Shown here piece by piece: positions 1-8,985 of a stretch of DNA of 64,000 bases. The notes below the pieces were generated by a model, which did no database searches, was not told where the DNA came from, and worked only from the letters and a program-made list of their open reading frames with translations. Position numbers and translations under genes: made by a program. The first letter of the stretch is position 1, and every line of letters begins with the position of its first letter. The stretch is taken from positions 3,224,001-3,288,000 of the forward strand of contig OZ242384.1 in NCBI GenBank assembly GCA_965208965.1, in the 5' to 3' direction. The DNA is from Bin5 sp965208965 (lineage in GTDB: Bacteria > Chloroflexota > Anaerolineae > Caldilineales > Caldilineaceae).

Positions 1-1
1 A

Positions 2-472
2 TTCCTGGAAATGTCCAACCAAACAATCGAGGATTATCGCGAAACGTTGCGCGAGGATGCCGAAAAGTCACTCCAGATTGAGCTCGCGCTGGTGGAGTTC
101 GCACAGCGTGAGAACCTGAAAGTCAGTGATGAGGAGTTCGAAGAACACATCGGCAATGTGGCCGGCCCTCTGCCGGAGGACGCTGACGAGGACGCGGAGC
201 AGATGCGTGCCGACACGCTCGAAATGATGCGCGCCGACCACAGCCGTCCGCTAATTGACAGCGAAATCCTCAAGAGCAAATCGGTCAAGCTCCTGCTGGC
301 GATTGCCCGCGGCGAAGATGTGCCGGAACCAGTCGCCGACGAGGTTGAGTCTGAGGAGGACGAGCAGTCCACCGAGGAAGACGCCACTCAGGGGGAAAGC
401 TCAGCCATGTCCGAAGATGTTGAAGGTGAAGCCTCGGCCGAGGCGGCAGCAGGGGAGCCCGCAGACTCCTGA
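2..472 (+). CDS. tig: Trigger factor, C-terminal part (cut by window start)
   Basis: This is the C-terminal end of the ribosome-associated chaperone trigger factor, which binds nascent chains at the ribosome exit tunnel and has peptidyl-prolyl isomerase activity. The reading frame is open at base 2, so the ribosome-binding and PPIase domains lie outside the window. What remains is the helical substrate-binding domain, ending with the typical ILKSKSVKLLLAIA segment, followed by an acidic Glu/Asp/Ser/Ala-rich tail of about 45 residues, which is longer than in most homologues. The gene is followed 163 bp later by clpP and then clpX, the common tig-clpP-clpX order, which strongly supports the assignment. 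Only the C-terminal domain can be judged here. Confidence 0.9.
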   Translation, partial: FLEMSNQTIEDYRETLREDAEKSLQIELALVEFAQRENLKVSDEEFEEHIGNVAGPLPEDADEDAEQMRADTLEMMRADHSRPLIDSEILKSKSVKLLLAIARGEDVPEPVADEVESEEDEQSTEEDATQGESSAMSEDVEGEASAEAAAGEPADS

Positions 473-635
473 GGACGGCGCTAACGAACGTCTAATGGAG
501 AATAGAGCGTGCCCTACATTTCTCGCTGAATGCATCGCATACATTGTGATTGTTTCGAACCGTCGGTCGACAGCCGCACCGGCCGACTTCGAAGCCGATC
601 TACCACGAGTTAAAAAGCCATAAAGGGGAGTTCAG

Positions 636-1433
636 ATGTTCCATCCTTTTGACGAAAAGCACTCGGCCCAACGGTCGCAGAAACTTGAAGAGACTGGTTC
701 GACTGACTTTACGGGGCTCTCCGGCGGTCAGTTTCAGACGGGCGGCCTGACGCCGTCGAACATCGTTCCGATGGTTATCGAGAGCACGGGTCGCGGCGAG
801 CGGGCCTACGACATCTACAGCCTGCTTCTGAAGGAGCGCATCATCTTTCTTGGTATGCCGCTTTCCGACCAGGTTGCCAACCTGATGGTTGCCCAACTCC
901 TCTATTTGAATTCCGAGGACCCGAATCAGCCGATCCAGATGTTTATCAACTGCCCCGGCGGCCTCATTTACGCCGGCCTGGCCATCTATGACACGATGAA
1001 AATGATTCAGACCCCTATACATACGTTTGCTGTTGGCGTTACGGCCAGCATGGGTACCGTCCTGCTCTGCTCTGGCACCAAAGGCAAGCGCTACGCTCTG
1101 CCGCACGCGACGATCCATATGCATCCGGCCGGCGGCGGCGCACAGGGTTATACCGAAGATGTACGTATCGCCTTGAGAGAGCAGGAACGCCTTCAAACCC
1201 AGCTCTTTCACATCGTAGGTCAACAGACCGGCCATGCTTGGCAGGAGATCGAGGAGATCTTCCAGCGCGATCGCTGGATGAACGCGATCGAGGCTCGCGA
1301 TTTCGGCATTGTGGACGAGGTCCTCGGCGACAGCAGCGACATTGTCTCCGTCGTGGACGGTCTTGTCAGCGTGCCTACCCAGAACGGTTCGGAGCCCGTT
1401 GCCGAAGAGGAGCCCGAAGAAGGCAGCGAATAG
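636..1433 (+). CDS. clpP: ATP-dependent Clp protease proteolytic subunit
   Basis: This is the serine peptidase subunit that forms the double heptameric ring of the cytoplasmic Clp protease and works with the ClpX unfoldase encoded next. The catalytic triad is visible as Ser138 in the ASMG motif, His163 in IHMHP and Asp212 in QRDRW, with the same spacing as in E. coli ClpP. The core from NIVPMVIE onward (residue 42) matches the family. The product has about 40 extra N-terminal residues and an acidic C-terminal tail of about 25 residues, so it is longer (265 aa) than the usual 195-210. The ATG is preceded by a good Shine-Dalgarno, AAAGGGGAG. Whether the N-terminal extension is a cleaved propeptide cannot be told from sequence. 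Confidence 0.97.
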   Translation: MFHPFDEKHSAQRSQKLEETGSTDFTGLSGGQFQTGGLTPSNIVPMVIESTGRGERAYDIYSLLLKERIIFLGMPLSDQVANLMVAQLLYLNSEDPNQPIQMFINCPGGLIYAGLAIYDTMKMIQTPIHTFAVGVTASMGTVLLCSGTKGKRYALPHATIHMHPAGGGAQGYTEDVRIALREQERLQTQLFHIVGQQTGHAWQEIEEIFQRDRWMNAIEARDFGIVDEVLGDSSDIVSVVDGLVSVPTQNGSEPVAEEEPEEGSE

Positions 1434-1569
1434 CTGGAACTGTAGACTTGAGTGGACGGTTCCTGGCGCGGCTGGCTGCCGGACAGCCGCGAGCGGATGG
1501 TTACAGGTTTCGACACACGCGGCCGCGGCTGTGCTCTGTAGGTGGACAGGAATAGTACCTGGTAGTGCG

Positions 1570-3072
1570 ATGAACGTATGCTCCTTTTGCGGTAAAGAAG
1601 AATCGGAAGCCCAGCGGCTGATCGCCGGGGATAATGATGTCCACATCTGTGACGAATGTATCCGCCTCGGCGCCGAAATCCTCGACGAGGAAGGCGTAGG
1701 GGAGAGCAGCGTCTCGAGCAGCTCCGCCCCACTCGCTGCCAAACGTGTTCCCAGCCCGCGCGAGATCGTCCAGAGCCTGAATCAATATGTAATCGGCCAA
1801 AACAGGGCGAAGAAGGTTCTGTCAGTCGCAGTTTACAACCACTATAAGCGAATCTTTGGGGGCAGCGGAGCGTCCGGGGAGCGCTGGCGAGAGAGTCAAC
1901 TTTCCCCGAGTCAGAGAGATATTGACCTCGTCCCCGGCGAAAAAAATGAGTCCCGCTCTGAACCTGAGGCTCAGGACGAAGCGGACGAGCAGGTAGAGCT
2001 TGCCAAAAGCAACGTGCTGCTGATCGGGCCTACCGGAAGCGGCAAGACGCTAATGGCGCAGATACTGGCCAGGCTCCTCGATGTACCATTCACCATCGCG
2101 GATGCCACCAGTCTGACCGAGGCCGGATACGTAGGTGAGGACGTCGAAAGCCTGCTCGTCGGGCTATTGCAGGCAGCCGACTGGGATGCCGATCGAGCTG
2201 CCTGCGGTATCGTCTACATTGACGAGATCGACAAGATCGCACGCAAGGCAGGAGACAATCCCAGTATCACCCGCGATGTGAGCGGTGAAGGCGTTCAGCA
2301 GGCCTTGTTGAAGATTGTCGAAGGCACGACTGTCAATGTGCCGCCCAGTACAGGACGCAAGCATCCACAGCAGGAGTTCATCCCCCTCGACACACGCAAT
2401 GTCTTGTTCATCCTAGGAGGCGCGTTCGTTGGGCTTTCGGAAATGGTGCGCAGAAGGTTGCGGCGTCGCGCCGGCCTTGGGTTCGTTGACGAAGAATCGG
2501 AGCTTGACCCAATTGGTCTGGCCGAGGAAGAGAGCAGTATCGACGAGCAACCTCTCCCCGAAGGATTGACCGAGCGCCAGCGTGAATTGAAGATCCGCCG
2601 CCTCGAAAAAGAAGGTCGGGATGAGAGCCGCCTGCTCCAGCAGGCGATGCCCGACGACCTGCTCCAATACGGCCTGATTCCGGAGTTTGTCGGTCGTGTT
2701 CCGGTTGTAGTCAGTCTGGATGCGCTGGATCGAGAAGTCCTGGTCGAGATCCTCACGCGCCCGAAGAACAGCATCGTGCGTCAGTTCCAGCAACTCTTCG
2801 CGATGGATGACGTGCAACTGGAGTTCGAGCCGGAATCATTGCTGGCGGCCGCAACGCAAGCCTACATGCGGCGAACCGGGGCCAGGGGGTTGCGTTCGAT
2901 TGTCGAGGAAGCGCTGCTGGACGTAATGTACGAAATTCCCGGCCGCGAGGAAGTCGCCCGTTGTGTAGTCGACCGGGAAGTATTTGAAGACGGCGCATTG
3001 CCGCAACTTTTCGGCGACCAAGGTCAACAGGTCCGCCTGGCTGACGATCAAGAACTGGACGCAGCGGCCTGA
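1570..3072 (+). CDS. clpX: ATP-dependent Clp protease ATP-binding subunit ClpX
   Basis: This is the AAA+ unfoldase that delivers substrates to ClpP. The N-terminal zinc-binding domain has Cys4, Cys7, Cys27 and Cys30. Walker A (GPTGSGKT) is at 153-160, the GYVG pore loop at 186-189, Walker B (ending IDE) at 213-219, an RKH loop (GRKHPQQEF) follows, and the ClpP-docking loop appears as LGF at 303-305. A sensor-2 region (GARGLRSIVEEALL) closes the protein. At 500 aa it is about 80 residues longer than typical ClpX. The extra sequence lies in an acidic insert between the zinc domain and Walker A (about residues 95-145) and in a charged insert after the LGF loop (about 306-350). The ATG at 1570 is chosen because the zinc domain starts there; the frame is open further upstream. 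Confidence 0.96.
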   Translation: MNVCSFCGKEESEAQRLIAGDNDVHICDECIRLGAEILDEEGVGESSVSSSSAPLAAKRVPSPREIVQSLNQYVIGQNRAKKVLSVAVYNHYKRIFGGSGASGERWRESQLSPSQRDIDLVPGEKNESRSEPEAQDEADEQVELAKSNVLLIGPTGSGKTLMAQILARLLDVPFTIADATSLTEAGYVGEDVESLLVGLLQAADWDADRAACGIVYIDEIDKIARKAGDNPSITRDVSGEGVQQALLKIVEGTTVNVPPSTGRKHPQQEFIPLDTRNVLFILGGAFVGLSEMVRRRLRRRAGLGFVDEESELDPIGLAEEESSIDEQPLPEGLTERQRELKIRRLEKEGRDESRLLQQAMPDDLLQYGLIPEFVGRVPVVVSLDALDREVLVEILTRPKNSIVRQFQQLFAMDDVQLEFEPESLLAAATQAYMRRTGARGLRSIVEEALLDVMYEIPGREEVARCVVDREVFEDGALPQLFGDQGQQVRLADDQELDAAA

Positions 3073-3434
3073 ACACTGCCAGGCACCTACAGTCTACACT
3101 TGCTGCACTCTCTACCCCGTATCCCTCGCTGAAGAGAGTCTTCCACTTCATCGCCCAATTGCAATCCTTCCAACTTAGGTCGCCGCGCCCTGGTTCTCCT
3201 GATAGCGGGGCACTTGACCCCTGCCAGAGTGTAGCCTCCTCAGCGATTCAGGCCTGCCCCACAATTGTCCTCGGGTGCGATCCCAGGTACGTCGGCCCTG
3301 AATTGGAAAGAGGAACGAATCAAATTGGTATTGAAGTCGCGGCCCTCTCCAGTTGTGTACAATGAGAAGTCGTGAATCACACTGCAAAAGAGCACATGAT
3401 CCTGTCCGGGCAACCGAAGAAAGACAACCTTGCC
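3073..3434. other. Intergenic region between converging clpX and mutY
   Basis: About 360 bp lie between the clpX stop and the mutY stop, which face each other. I see no convincing gene, no clear hairpin followed by a T-run, and no tRNA. A TACAAT hexamer at 3358-3363 has no properly spaced -35 partner, so I do not call a promoter. Confidence 0.5.
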
Positions 3435-4550
3435 TCATCCGCGCACGCTGGCATTTTCTTTCTGGTCGCGTAGGGCGCCGATAATCTTGCGATCGGGAAC
3501 CGGGCAGGGGAACCGGTCGATCATTTCAAGCGTGGTCCAGCGCCAATCCGCTACGCCAAGGGCCTGGGGCATTCCCGTGTGAATCCGCGCATGGAAGGCG
3601 GCAAGTGTCATACGAAAGTGGGTAAACGCGTGTTCTACCGTCGTCACCTGTTCTCCGACTGTTATGGCCACGCCCAGTTCCTGACGTACTGCACGTTCTA
3701 GCGAGGTTGCCAGATCCTTGTCGGCCTCGTCTCTTGCGCCGTTGGGGAAGGACCACAATCCACCGAGGAGGCCCTTTTCAGGGCGCTTGCTGATCAGCAA
3801 GCGGGAGTTTCCCCGAACGCCTTCCCAGATTACCGCTGCAGCCACTTCAACATGAGGGGTTTTCTTGCCGGGGGTCCGAACGGGCCGCTCATTCTGAACG
3901 CCTCTCTTGCGGGCCAGACAACAGGAACGCAGAGGACACTCCACACAGTTAGGGTTGCGGCGCCGGCACAAGAGTGCCCCCAACTCCATCAGCCCTTCGT
4001 TCACGGCGCCGGGCTGTGACGCGGCCTCTACCGTCTGGCGGGAGAGAGACCAAAGCTGTCTTTCGGTGGCAGGAAGTTCGATCTTCTCGTCAATATCCCA
4101 CAGCCGGCTGATGACCCGTTTTGCATTTCCGTCGAGAGCCGGCTCGGGCAGACCAAATGACAGACTGAGAATCGCGCCGGCCGTATATTCGCCGATGCCG
4201 GGCAGCTTGAGCAACTCGCGACGCGTGCGGGGCAATTGGCCGCCATACTCGGCCATGACTATCTGCGCAGCCCTGTGTAGATTCCTGGCGCGACTGTAAT
4301 AGCCCAGCCCTTCCCACAGTTTCAGGACCTCCTGCTGGTCCGCGCGGGCCAGTCGTTCTACAGTCGGAAATCGCACCATCCAGCGATTGAAATAGTCCAC
4401 CACGACTGACAGGCGGGTCTGCTGAGCCATGACTTCGCTTATCCAGACAGCATACACATCACGCGCGCCGGCTGGATTCCTGCGCCAAGGCAACTCTCGC
4501 AGGCTTTTGGCATGCCATGCGGTCAGACGTTCAGCGATCTGTTGGTGCAT
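3435..4550 (-). CDS. mutY: A/G-specific adenine DNA glycosylase MutY
   Basis: This base-excision-repair enzyme removes adenine mispaired with 8-oxoguanine. The catalytic Glu39 sits in the SEVMAQQT motif, the helix-hairpin-helix is LPGIGEYTAG (116-125), and the catalytic Asp140 is in LDGNAKRV. The [4Fe-4S] cluster ligands are Cys195, Cys202, Cys205 and Cys211 with the classic 6-2-5 spacing. Residues from about 230 onward form the NUDIX-like domain that recognises 8-oxoguanine; it includes the GLLGGLWSFPNG segment. The length of 371 aa is normal. The gene converges on clpX and is followed upstream by the M42 peptidase block on the same strand, with a 60-bp gap. Nothing appears missing. Confidence 0.96.
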   Translation of the reverse strand: MHQQIAERLTAWHAKSLRELPWRRNPAGARDVYAVWISEVMAQQTRLSVVVDYFNRWMVRFPTVERLARADQQEVLKLWEGLGYYSRARNLHRAAQIVMAEYGGQLPRTRRELLKLPGIGEYTAGAILSLSFGLPEPALDGNAKRVISRLWDIDEKIELPATERQLWSLSRQTVEAASQPGAVNEGLMELGALLCRRRNPNCVECPLRSCCLARKRGVQNERPVRTPGKKTPHVEVAAAVIWEGVRGNSRLLISKRPEKGLLGGLWSFPNGARDEADKDLATSLERAVRQELGVAITVGEQVTTVEHAFTHFRMTLAAFHARIHTGMPQALGVADWRWTTLEMIDRFPCPVPDRKIIGALRDQKENASVRG

Positions 4551-4610
4551 ACCTGCCAGGTTTCGAGCTTCGTATCGCGGTTGCCAACCTGAGACGTTAT
4601 TCCAAGCCGT

Positions 4611-5612
4611 CTACTGGGGGTACTCTCCGCTAAGCGCGTTCACCAGCAGGCGTACCGCGCCGCAGGCGTCGTTGTAGTCGGCCACTTGCGAGGGCGTGTG
4701 GACATAGCGGCAGGGGATGGAGATCGCGCCGGCAGGGACACCTGCGCGGCTGACCTGCACAGCGGAGGCATCGGTCGAGCCGAACTCCAGGACCTCCAAT
4801 TGGTAGGGAATGTCGTGTTCTTGTGCAGTGCTTTCCAGCCAGCCGCGTACCTTGGGATGGGAAATCATGCGCCGGTCCATGACCTTGATCGCCGGTCCTT
4901 TCCCCAGTGCCACCTCCATCGGAGTCGCCTTTGGAAAGTCGCCGGTGGCCGTCACATCGATGGCCAGGATGATCTCGGGCTCCAGTCCGTAGCCGGCGGT
5001 GGTGGCCCCGCGCGCCCCAACTTCCTCCTGTGCGGTGAAGACGGCCAAAATTTCGTGCGGAGAATTCTCGAGGTCGCGCAGCGTCTGGATCAGCACGGCG
5101 CAGCCGATCCGGTCATCAAGATTGGGAGCAAACAGCCTGTCCCCTACCGAGCCGAAGCTGCTGCGAAAGACGGCCGAATCGCCAACCTGAACGCGGGCAC
5201 TTTCCTTGGAGTCGGCGCCCACGTCCAGGAATAACTTCTGCGGCGTGGGCCGGTCGCGTGCGATCGGCGACCCTTCCGGCCCAAACGCGCCTTCGACGCC
5301 GTTGGCAAAGTGGACGCGGCTGCCGATAAGCGAATTGGTCACCACGCCTCCGATGGTGGTAAAGCGGCAGAAGCCCTGTGCGTCCACGTGCGTTACCATG
5401 ATGCCGATCTCGTCCATATGAGCGGCCAACATGATCCGCTTACCATTCTCATCGCCTGCAGTTGGACGTTTCACCGCGATCAGGTTGCCCAGCCTGTCGG
5501 TCCTGATCTCATCGACCAGACCGTCCAATTGGTTGATGATCGCCTCGCGGACCCGCTCTTCTTGGCCGCTGGGACCGAATACACCACACAGTTCCTCAAT
5601 TAATGCTCTCAT
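4611..5612 (-). CDS. M42 family metallopeptidase (glutamyl aminopeptidase/endoglucanase type), copy 1
   Basis: This is a dinuclear-metal aminopeptidase of the M42 (TET/FrvX) family, which trims peptides in the cytoplasm and often forms dodecamers. The expected metal and catalytic residues are all visible: His65 and Asp67 in AAHMDEIG, bridging Asp166 in LDDRIG, Glu196/Glu197 in QEEVG, Asp219 in AIDVT and His304 in RYVHTP. The length of 333 aa is typical. Its ATG overlaps the stop of the next M42 gene by four bases (ATGA), so the two are translationally coupled, and a third M42 gene lies just upstream. Some relatives have been annotated as cellulases, but the peptidase assignment is better supported. 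Substrate specificity cannot be read from sequence. Confidence 0.93.
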   Translation of the reverse strand: MRALIEELCGVFGPSGQEERVREAIINQLDGLVDEIRTDRLGNLIAVKRPTAGDENGKRIMLAAHMDEIGIMVTHVDAQGFCRFTTIGGVVTNSLIGSRVHFANGVEGAFGPEGSPIARDRPTPQKLFLDVGADSKESARVQVGDSAVFRSSFGSVGDRLFAPNLDDRIGCAVLIQTLRDLENSPHEILAVFTAQEEVGARGATTAGYGLEPEIILAIDVTATGDFPKATPMEVALGKGPAIKVMDRRMISHPKVRGWLESTAQEHDIPYQLEVLEFGSTDASAVQVSRAGVPAGAISIPCRYVHTPSQVADYNDACGAVRLLVNALSGEYPQ

Positions 5613-6631
5613 GCTTCACTCCACCCGGCCCCCAATGGCCGTCCCAAGGGACCAGACAAGGCCCTGTCCATCAACTTCAAGGTATTTTTCACGTCTTCCG
5701 GGTCCATCAGCGCCGCGGGCGTATGGATATAGCGGCAGGGCACAGCCACGGCCACGGCCGGAACGCCGCCGCGGGCAAGGTGAATCGTGCCCACGTCGGT
5801 ACCGCCGACTCCGGGCTGCTTGATTTGCCAGGGGATTTTGTGGTCCGACGCGGTCTCCGTCAGGATGCGAACAAGCCGCCGGTCGGCATGGGCGCTGCGG
5901 TCCATCACCGAAATAGACGGTCCTTTGCCCAGCTCCGTCGTCGGACTTTCGTCACTCTGTTTGGGCAGGTCGTCAGCGACTGTACCTTCGAGCGCCACGG
6001 CGACATCCGGTTGCACGGTGTAGGCCGCCACTCCGGCGCCGCGTAAGCCGATCTCTTCCTGTACGGTGAAAACGCCGACCAGTTCGCAGGGGAACTCACT
6101 CTTCAACAGTTCGGCCAGTATGTAGCACCCTACACGGTCGTCAAACGCCTTTCCCTTCAGAAGCTTCCCGTACTGCTCATAACCGCTCTCGAAAGTAATC
6201 ATATCGCCCGGCTCGATGCCGCCAGCGCCGCCGGTGTCAATGAGAAGGTCAGAGATCGGCACTACGCGTCGTCCCGACCGGGCGGCATGCGGAGCACGCA
6301 TGATTACACCGGGAACTGACTTCGGGCCGATCGTTACCTGTTTGCCTGGCAGAATGCGCGGGTCCAGGCCGCCGACGTTGCGAAACTTCACCGTGCCGTC
6401 CGAATTCGCGCGCATGACCATTCCGCCTACTTCGTCCATATGCGCAGCGAGCATCACGCGATGTTGCCCCGCAGCGTCCGATTCCCCCTTGCGGGCGATC
6501 AGATTGCCTATGGAGTCGACCGAGATCTCCTTCACGTGAGGAGCGAGCTCCTCTCGCAGAATCGTTCTTACTTCGCCCTCATGCCCAGCGACCCCACGGG
6601 CTATTGACAATTTCTCGAGCAGTTCATTCAT
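5609..6631 (-). CDS. M42 family metallopeptidase, copy 2
   Basis: This is the second of three consecutive M42 aminopeptidases. Its ligands are intact: His64/Asp66 in AAHMDEVG, Asp164 in FDDRVG, Glu192/Glu193 in QEEIGLRG, Glu215 in ALEGT (Glu where copies 1 and 3 have Asp) and His303 in RYIHTP. The Glu/Asp difference at the terminal ligand is seen across the family and may tune metal or substrate preference. At 340 aa it is of normal length. It overlaps copy 1 by four bases and lies 53 bp downstream of copy 3. Because the three paralogues differ clearly in sequence they look like old duplicates and could form homo- or hetero-oligomeric TET particles with different specificities. That last point is inference. 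Confidence 0.93.
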   Translation of the reverse strand: MNELLEKLSIARGVAGHEGEVRTILREELAPHVKEISVDSIGNLIARKGESDAAGQHRVMLAAHMDEVGGMVMRANSDGTVKFRNVGGLDPRILPGKQVTIGPKSVPGVIMRAPHAARSGRRVVPISDLLIDTGGAGGIEPGDMITFESGYEQYGKLLKGKAFDDRVGCYILAELLKSEFPCELVGVFTVQEEIGLRGAGVAAYTVQPDVAVALEGTVADDLPKQSDESPTTELGKGPSISVMDRSAHADRRLVRILTETASDHKIPWQIKQPGVGGTDVGTIHLARGGVPAVAVAVPCRYIHTPAALMDPEDVKNTLKLMDRALSGPLGRPLGAGWSEA

Positions 6632-6684
6632 GGCAACGAGATTTGACCGAGGTTAGATGCACCGTCCTCGGAGATTGGCTACAG

Positions 6685-7767
6685 TTAGGCCTGATCGTCA
6701 AGCGCCAGAGCGGACAGGTCATCTGGCAGTTCGCGAATTGTCTCGGCCAGCAGCCGAGCGCTCCGGTCAATGTCCTTGAGGGCAACCGTCTCCGCAGGCG
6801 TGTGCATATTGCGAATCGGTACCGAAATCAGCGCGGTCGGCACGCCTGACTGCGAAACCTGCATCGCCCAGGCGTCGGTGCCGGAGTTTCCGGGCAGCAC
6901 CTCATTCGTGTAGGGAATCTCTTCGCGTTCAGCCGTGTTGACGAGCAGTCCTCTCAAAACCGGATGCATGTTCGGCCCCAGCCCGATGGCCGGTCCGCTT
7001 CCCATTGGCAGAGCTTCATCCGGAGATGCCCCCGGCTGCTCCGCGTACGTTACGTCGAGTGCGATCCCCACGTCTGGCGCCAAATGAAACGTCGCCGTCT
7101 TGGCCCCACGCAAGCCTATCTCCTCCTGCACCGAGACCACGGAGACAACATCCCAGCCGTGGCTGCGGCCCTGCAAAATGCGCAATGCCTGCAGCAGAAC
7201 GACGACCGACACTCGATTGTCGAAGGCTTTTCCGGTAGCGTGTCCGTTACCCAAACTATCGGCGCTGCGGCGGATCGAAATAAAGTCTCCTACCGATACG
7301 TGGTCTGCCAGCTTGTTCGGGGCCAGGCCGACGTCGATGAAAAGATCAGCCTGGGCAAATGGTTTCTCCCGCTCCTCCATGGAGAGAACGTGGGGAGGCC
7401 GGCTGGCGATCAGACCCGGCAAATCAGAGCGGCCGTGAACGGTCACCTCCTGGGCCGGCAACGCCCCCAGGTCGACGCCGCCAACCGGCGCGAACCGCAA
7501 AAAGCCCTTTTCCAGCCGCGTGACGATCAGTCCGATCTCATCCATGTGCGCGGCCAGCATCACCCGCTTCCCGGACGAATTATGACCGCGTTTGAGACCT
7601 GTGAGGTTGCCCAGTGTGTCGGTGTTCAGTTCATCAACGAGGGGTGCCAGATGCTCGCTGACACGAGCGCGAATCTGCTCTTCCCGGCCGCTGACACCGG
7701 GTGTCTCGCTTAACTCCTTTAGCAGAGAGAAGCAGTCTGAACTCTGGGGCTTTTTGTCGCTGTTCAC
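6685..7767 (-). CDS. M42 family metallopeptidase, copy 3
   Basis: This is the first gene of the M42 trio in transcription order. It carries AAHMDEIG (His74/Asp76), AFDNRVS for the bridging Asp, SVQEEIGLRG for the catalytic pair, ALDVT for the terminal Asp and RNMHTP for the last His, so the active site is complete. I start it at the GTG at 7767, which shares one base with the TAG stop of the preceding zinc-ribbon gene and gives a 360-residue protein. An in-frame ATG at 7842 would add 25 residues that overlap that gene and do not look like family sequence. The gene is probably co-transcribed with copies 2 and 1. Its substrate is unknown. Confidence 0.9.
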   Translation of the reverse strand: MNSDKKPQSSDCFSLLKELSETPGVSGREEQIRARVSEHLAPLVDELNTDTLGNLTGLKRGHNSSGKRVMLAAHMDEIGLIVTRLEKGFLRFAPVGGVDLGALPAQEVTVHGRSDLPGLIASRPPHVLSMEEREKPFAQADLFIDVGLAPNKLADHVSVGDFISIRRSADSLGNGHATGKAFDNRVSVVVLLQALRILQGRSHGWDVVSVVSVQEEIGLRGAKTATFHLAPDVGIALDVTYAEQPGASPDEALPMGSGPAIGLGPNMHPVLRGLLVNTAEREEIPYTNEVLPGNSGTDAWAMQVSQSGVPTALISVPIRNMHTPAETVALKDIDRSARLLAETIRELPDDLSALALDDQA

Positions 7768-7979
7768 TATCCGGTGGGGACTCCAAGCTGCGCGCACTGG
7801 CCAAAGAGAGGAAGGACAAAGATCAACCCAACTACAATCCAAACCCAGACCGGCATGCCGAGAATCATCAGGCGGCGCTTGGGCTTCTTTTCTACCGGTC
7901 GCGGCAAAACGGTCTGGCAGCGCCAGCAGACTTCCTTATCGTCGGGATTCCAGGTACCGCATTCGAGGCAGTCGGACAT
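7767..7979 (-). CDS. Small zinc-ribbon membrane protein
   Basis: This 70-residue protein has an N-terminal zinc ribbon, with Cys4/Cys7 (CLEC) and Cys18/Cys21 (CWRC), followed by a basic linker (KKPKRR) and a single hydrophobic segment (about residues 36-57), so it is likely anchored in the membrane with the ribbon in the cytoplasm. The ATG at 7979 is preferred over the ATG at 7997 because a GGGGAAG Shine-Dalgarno lies six bases before it. Its stop overlaps the start of the M42 copy 3 gene by one base, suggesting coupled translation and perhaps a link to the peptidase complex. No function is recognised; similar short ribbon-plus-helix proteins are common and uncharacterised. Confidence 0.75.
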   Translation of the reverse strand: MSDCLECGTWNPDDKEVCWRCQTVLPRPVEKKPKRRLMILGMPVWVWIVVGLIFVLPLFGQCAQLGVPTG

Positions 7980-8184
7980 ACGGCTTCCCCGTGTCAATAT
8001 GGTCGAGAATGGCCTGGTTCATGCTAACACAGGTGGGGGGCGTGAGCAAACGGTCGCCCAAAATGTGAACCTCCCGAAATCTTTCCCAAGTGTCCTCTGC
8101 AGCCGGCCGTAAGCAATGGCCGAACGCACGGCATTGCATGAGAGAAGGCGAGATCTTTCCGCGCTGGAAGGTATCGGGACCAGT

Positions 8185-8982
8185 CTACATACGCACCTGA
8201 ATCGCGCTGCCGCTCTCATAGCGGCGCAGCCCGCGGTAAAAGACATAAACAGCCAGCAACAGAAAGACCGCACCGCCGGCGCAGATCTGGGCCAGCTGCA
8301 ACAGATCAAACCTGCGTACAAACTCTGCCGGCAGTGCCCCGATGAAGGCCGCCGGAATCAGCGTGAACAGGAGCAGCTTGGCCGTGCCGTCAAAGAGAGT
8401 GATCGGATAGAGAGCAAAGGTCACTATCGCATTGAACGCGTGCCTCGTCAGCAGGCTTGTATTGCCAATCCAGAAGGTAAGGCTCTGTACCAGGACAAGA
8501 AAGGAAATGAGTACAGCTATGGACGCCAGGCAGCCCAGCGTGAAGCGCAGTAACATCAGGCCGCCAAACGAACCGGAGAAATAGATTGCGGCGCCAAAAC
8601 TGAGCAGGCCGTAAGTGAAATCTCCCGCAGATGACGCGTTGCTGCGGCTGGCCAGCGCGTGCAGGAGAACTGGACGCGGCAACGACAGGTAGTAGTCCAT
8701 CTGGCCGCTGGCGATCAGCGACGACAGTCGGACCGCATTTCCAAACAGGTATGTACCTGCTCCGAAACCGGTCGCGACGACGCCGAACAGGAAGAGCATG
8801 TCGACCAGATCCCAGCCGTTTATCTCTTCAAAGCGGGCAAAGAATATGATCCAGAATACGAAATAGATGGCGTTGTTGAGCATCATTCCAAACACCTGCG
8901 TCAGAAATGAGACCCGGTACTCCATCGCGCTAAGAAGATTCGTCTTCCACAAAGCCAGAACAAATGCGAGCTGCCGGCACAT
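8185..8982 (-). CDS. ABC-2 family transporter permease (DUF990 type), second subunit
   Basis: This is an integral membrane protein of the ABC-2 permease family formerly called DUF990. It has about six hydrophobic segments between residues 5 and 255 and the characteristic region around SGQMDYYLSLPRPVLLHALA (residues 92-111), a cytoplasmic loop that lies between membrane helices in this family. Three bases separate it from the other permease gene upstream, and the ATPase gene precedes that one, so the three make a heterodimeric exporter of the drug/lipid or bacteriocin-self-protection type. The substrate is unknown. The 265-aa length is normal. About 190 bp separate its stop from the zinc-ribbon gene downstream, and I see no gene in that gap. 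Confidence 0.88.
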   Translation of the reverse strand: MCRQLAFVLALWKTNLLSAMEYRVSFLTQVFGMMLNNAIYFVFWIIFFARFEEINGWDLVDMLFLFGVVATGFGAGTYLFGNAVRLSSLIASGQMDYYLSLPRPVLLHALASRSNASSAGDFTYGLLSFGAAIYFSGSFGGLMLLRFTLGCLASIAVLISFLVLVQSLTFWIGNTSLLTRHAFNAIVTFALYPITLFDGTAKLLLFTLIPAAFIGALPAEFVRRFDLLQLAQICAGGAVFLLLAVYVFYRGLRRYESGSAIQVRM

Positions 8983-8985
8983 GGC

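Noticed and set aside
600..1742. Long minus-strand open frame of 380 codons opposite clpP
   Set aside because: It mirrors clpP codon structure, has no domain and lies opposite a certain gene; high GC makes such shadows common.
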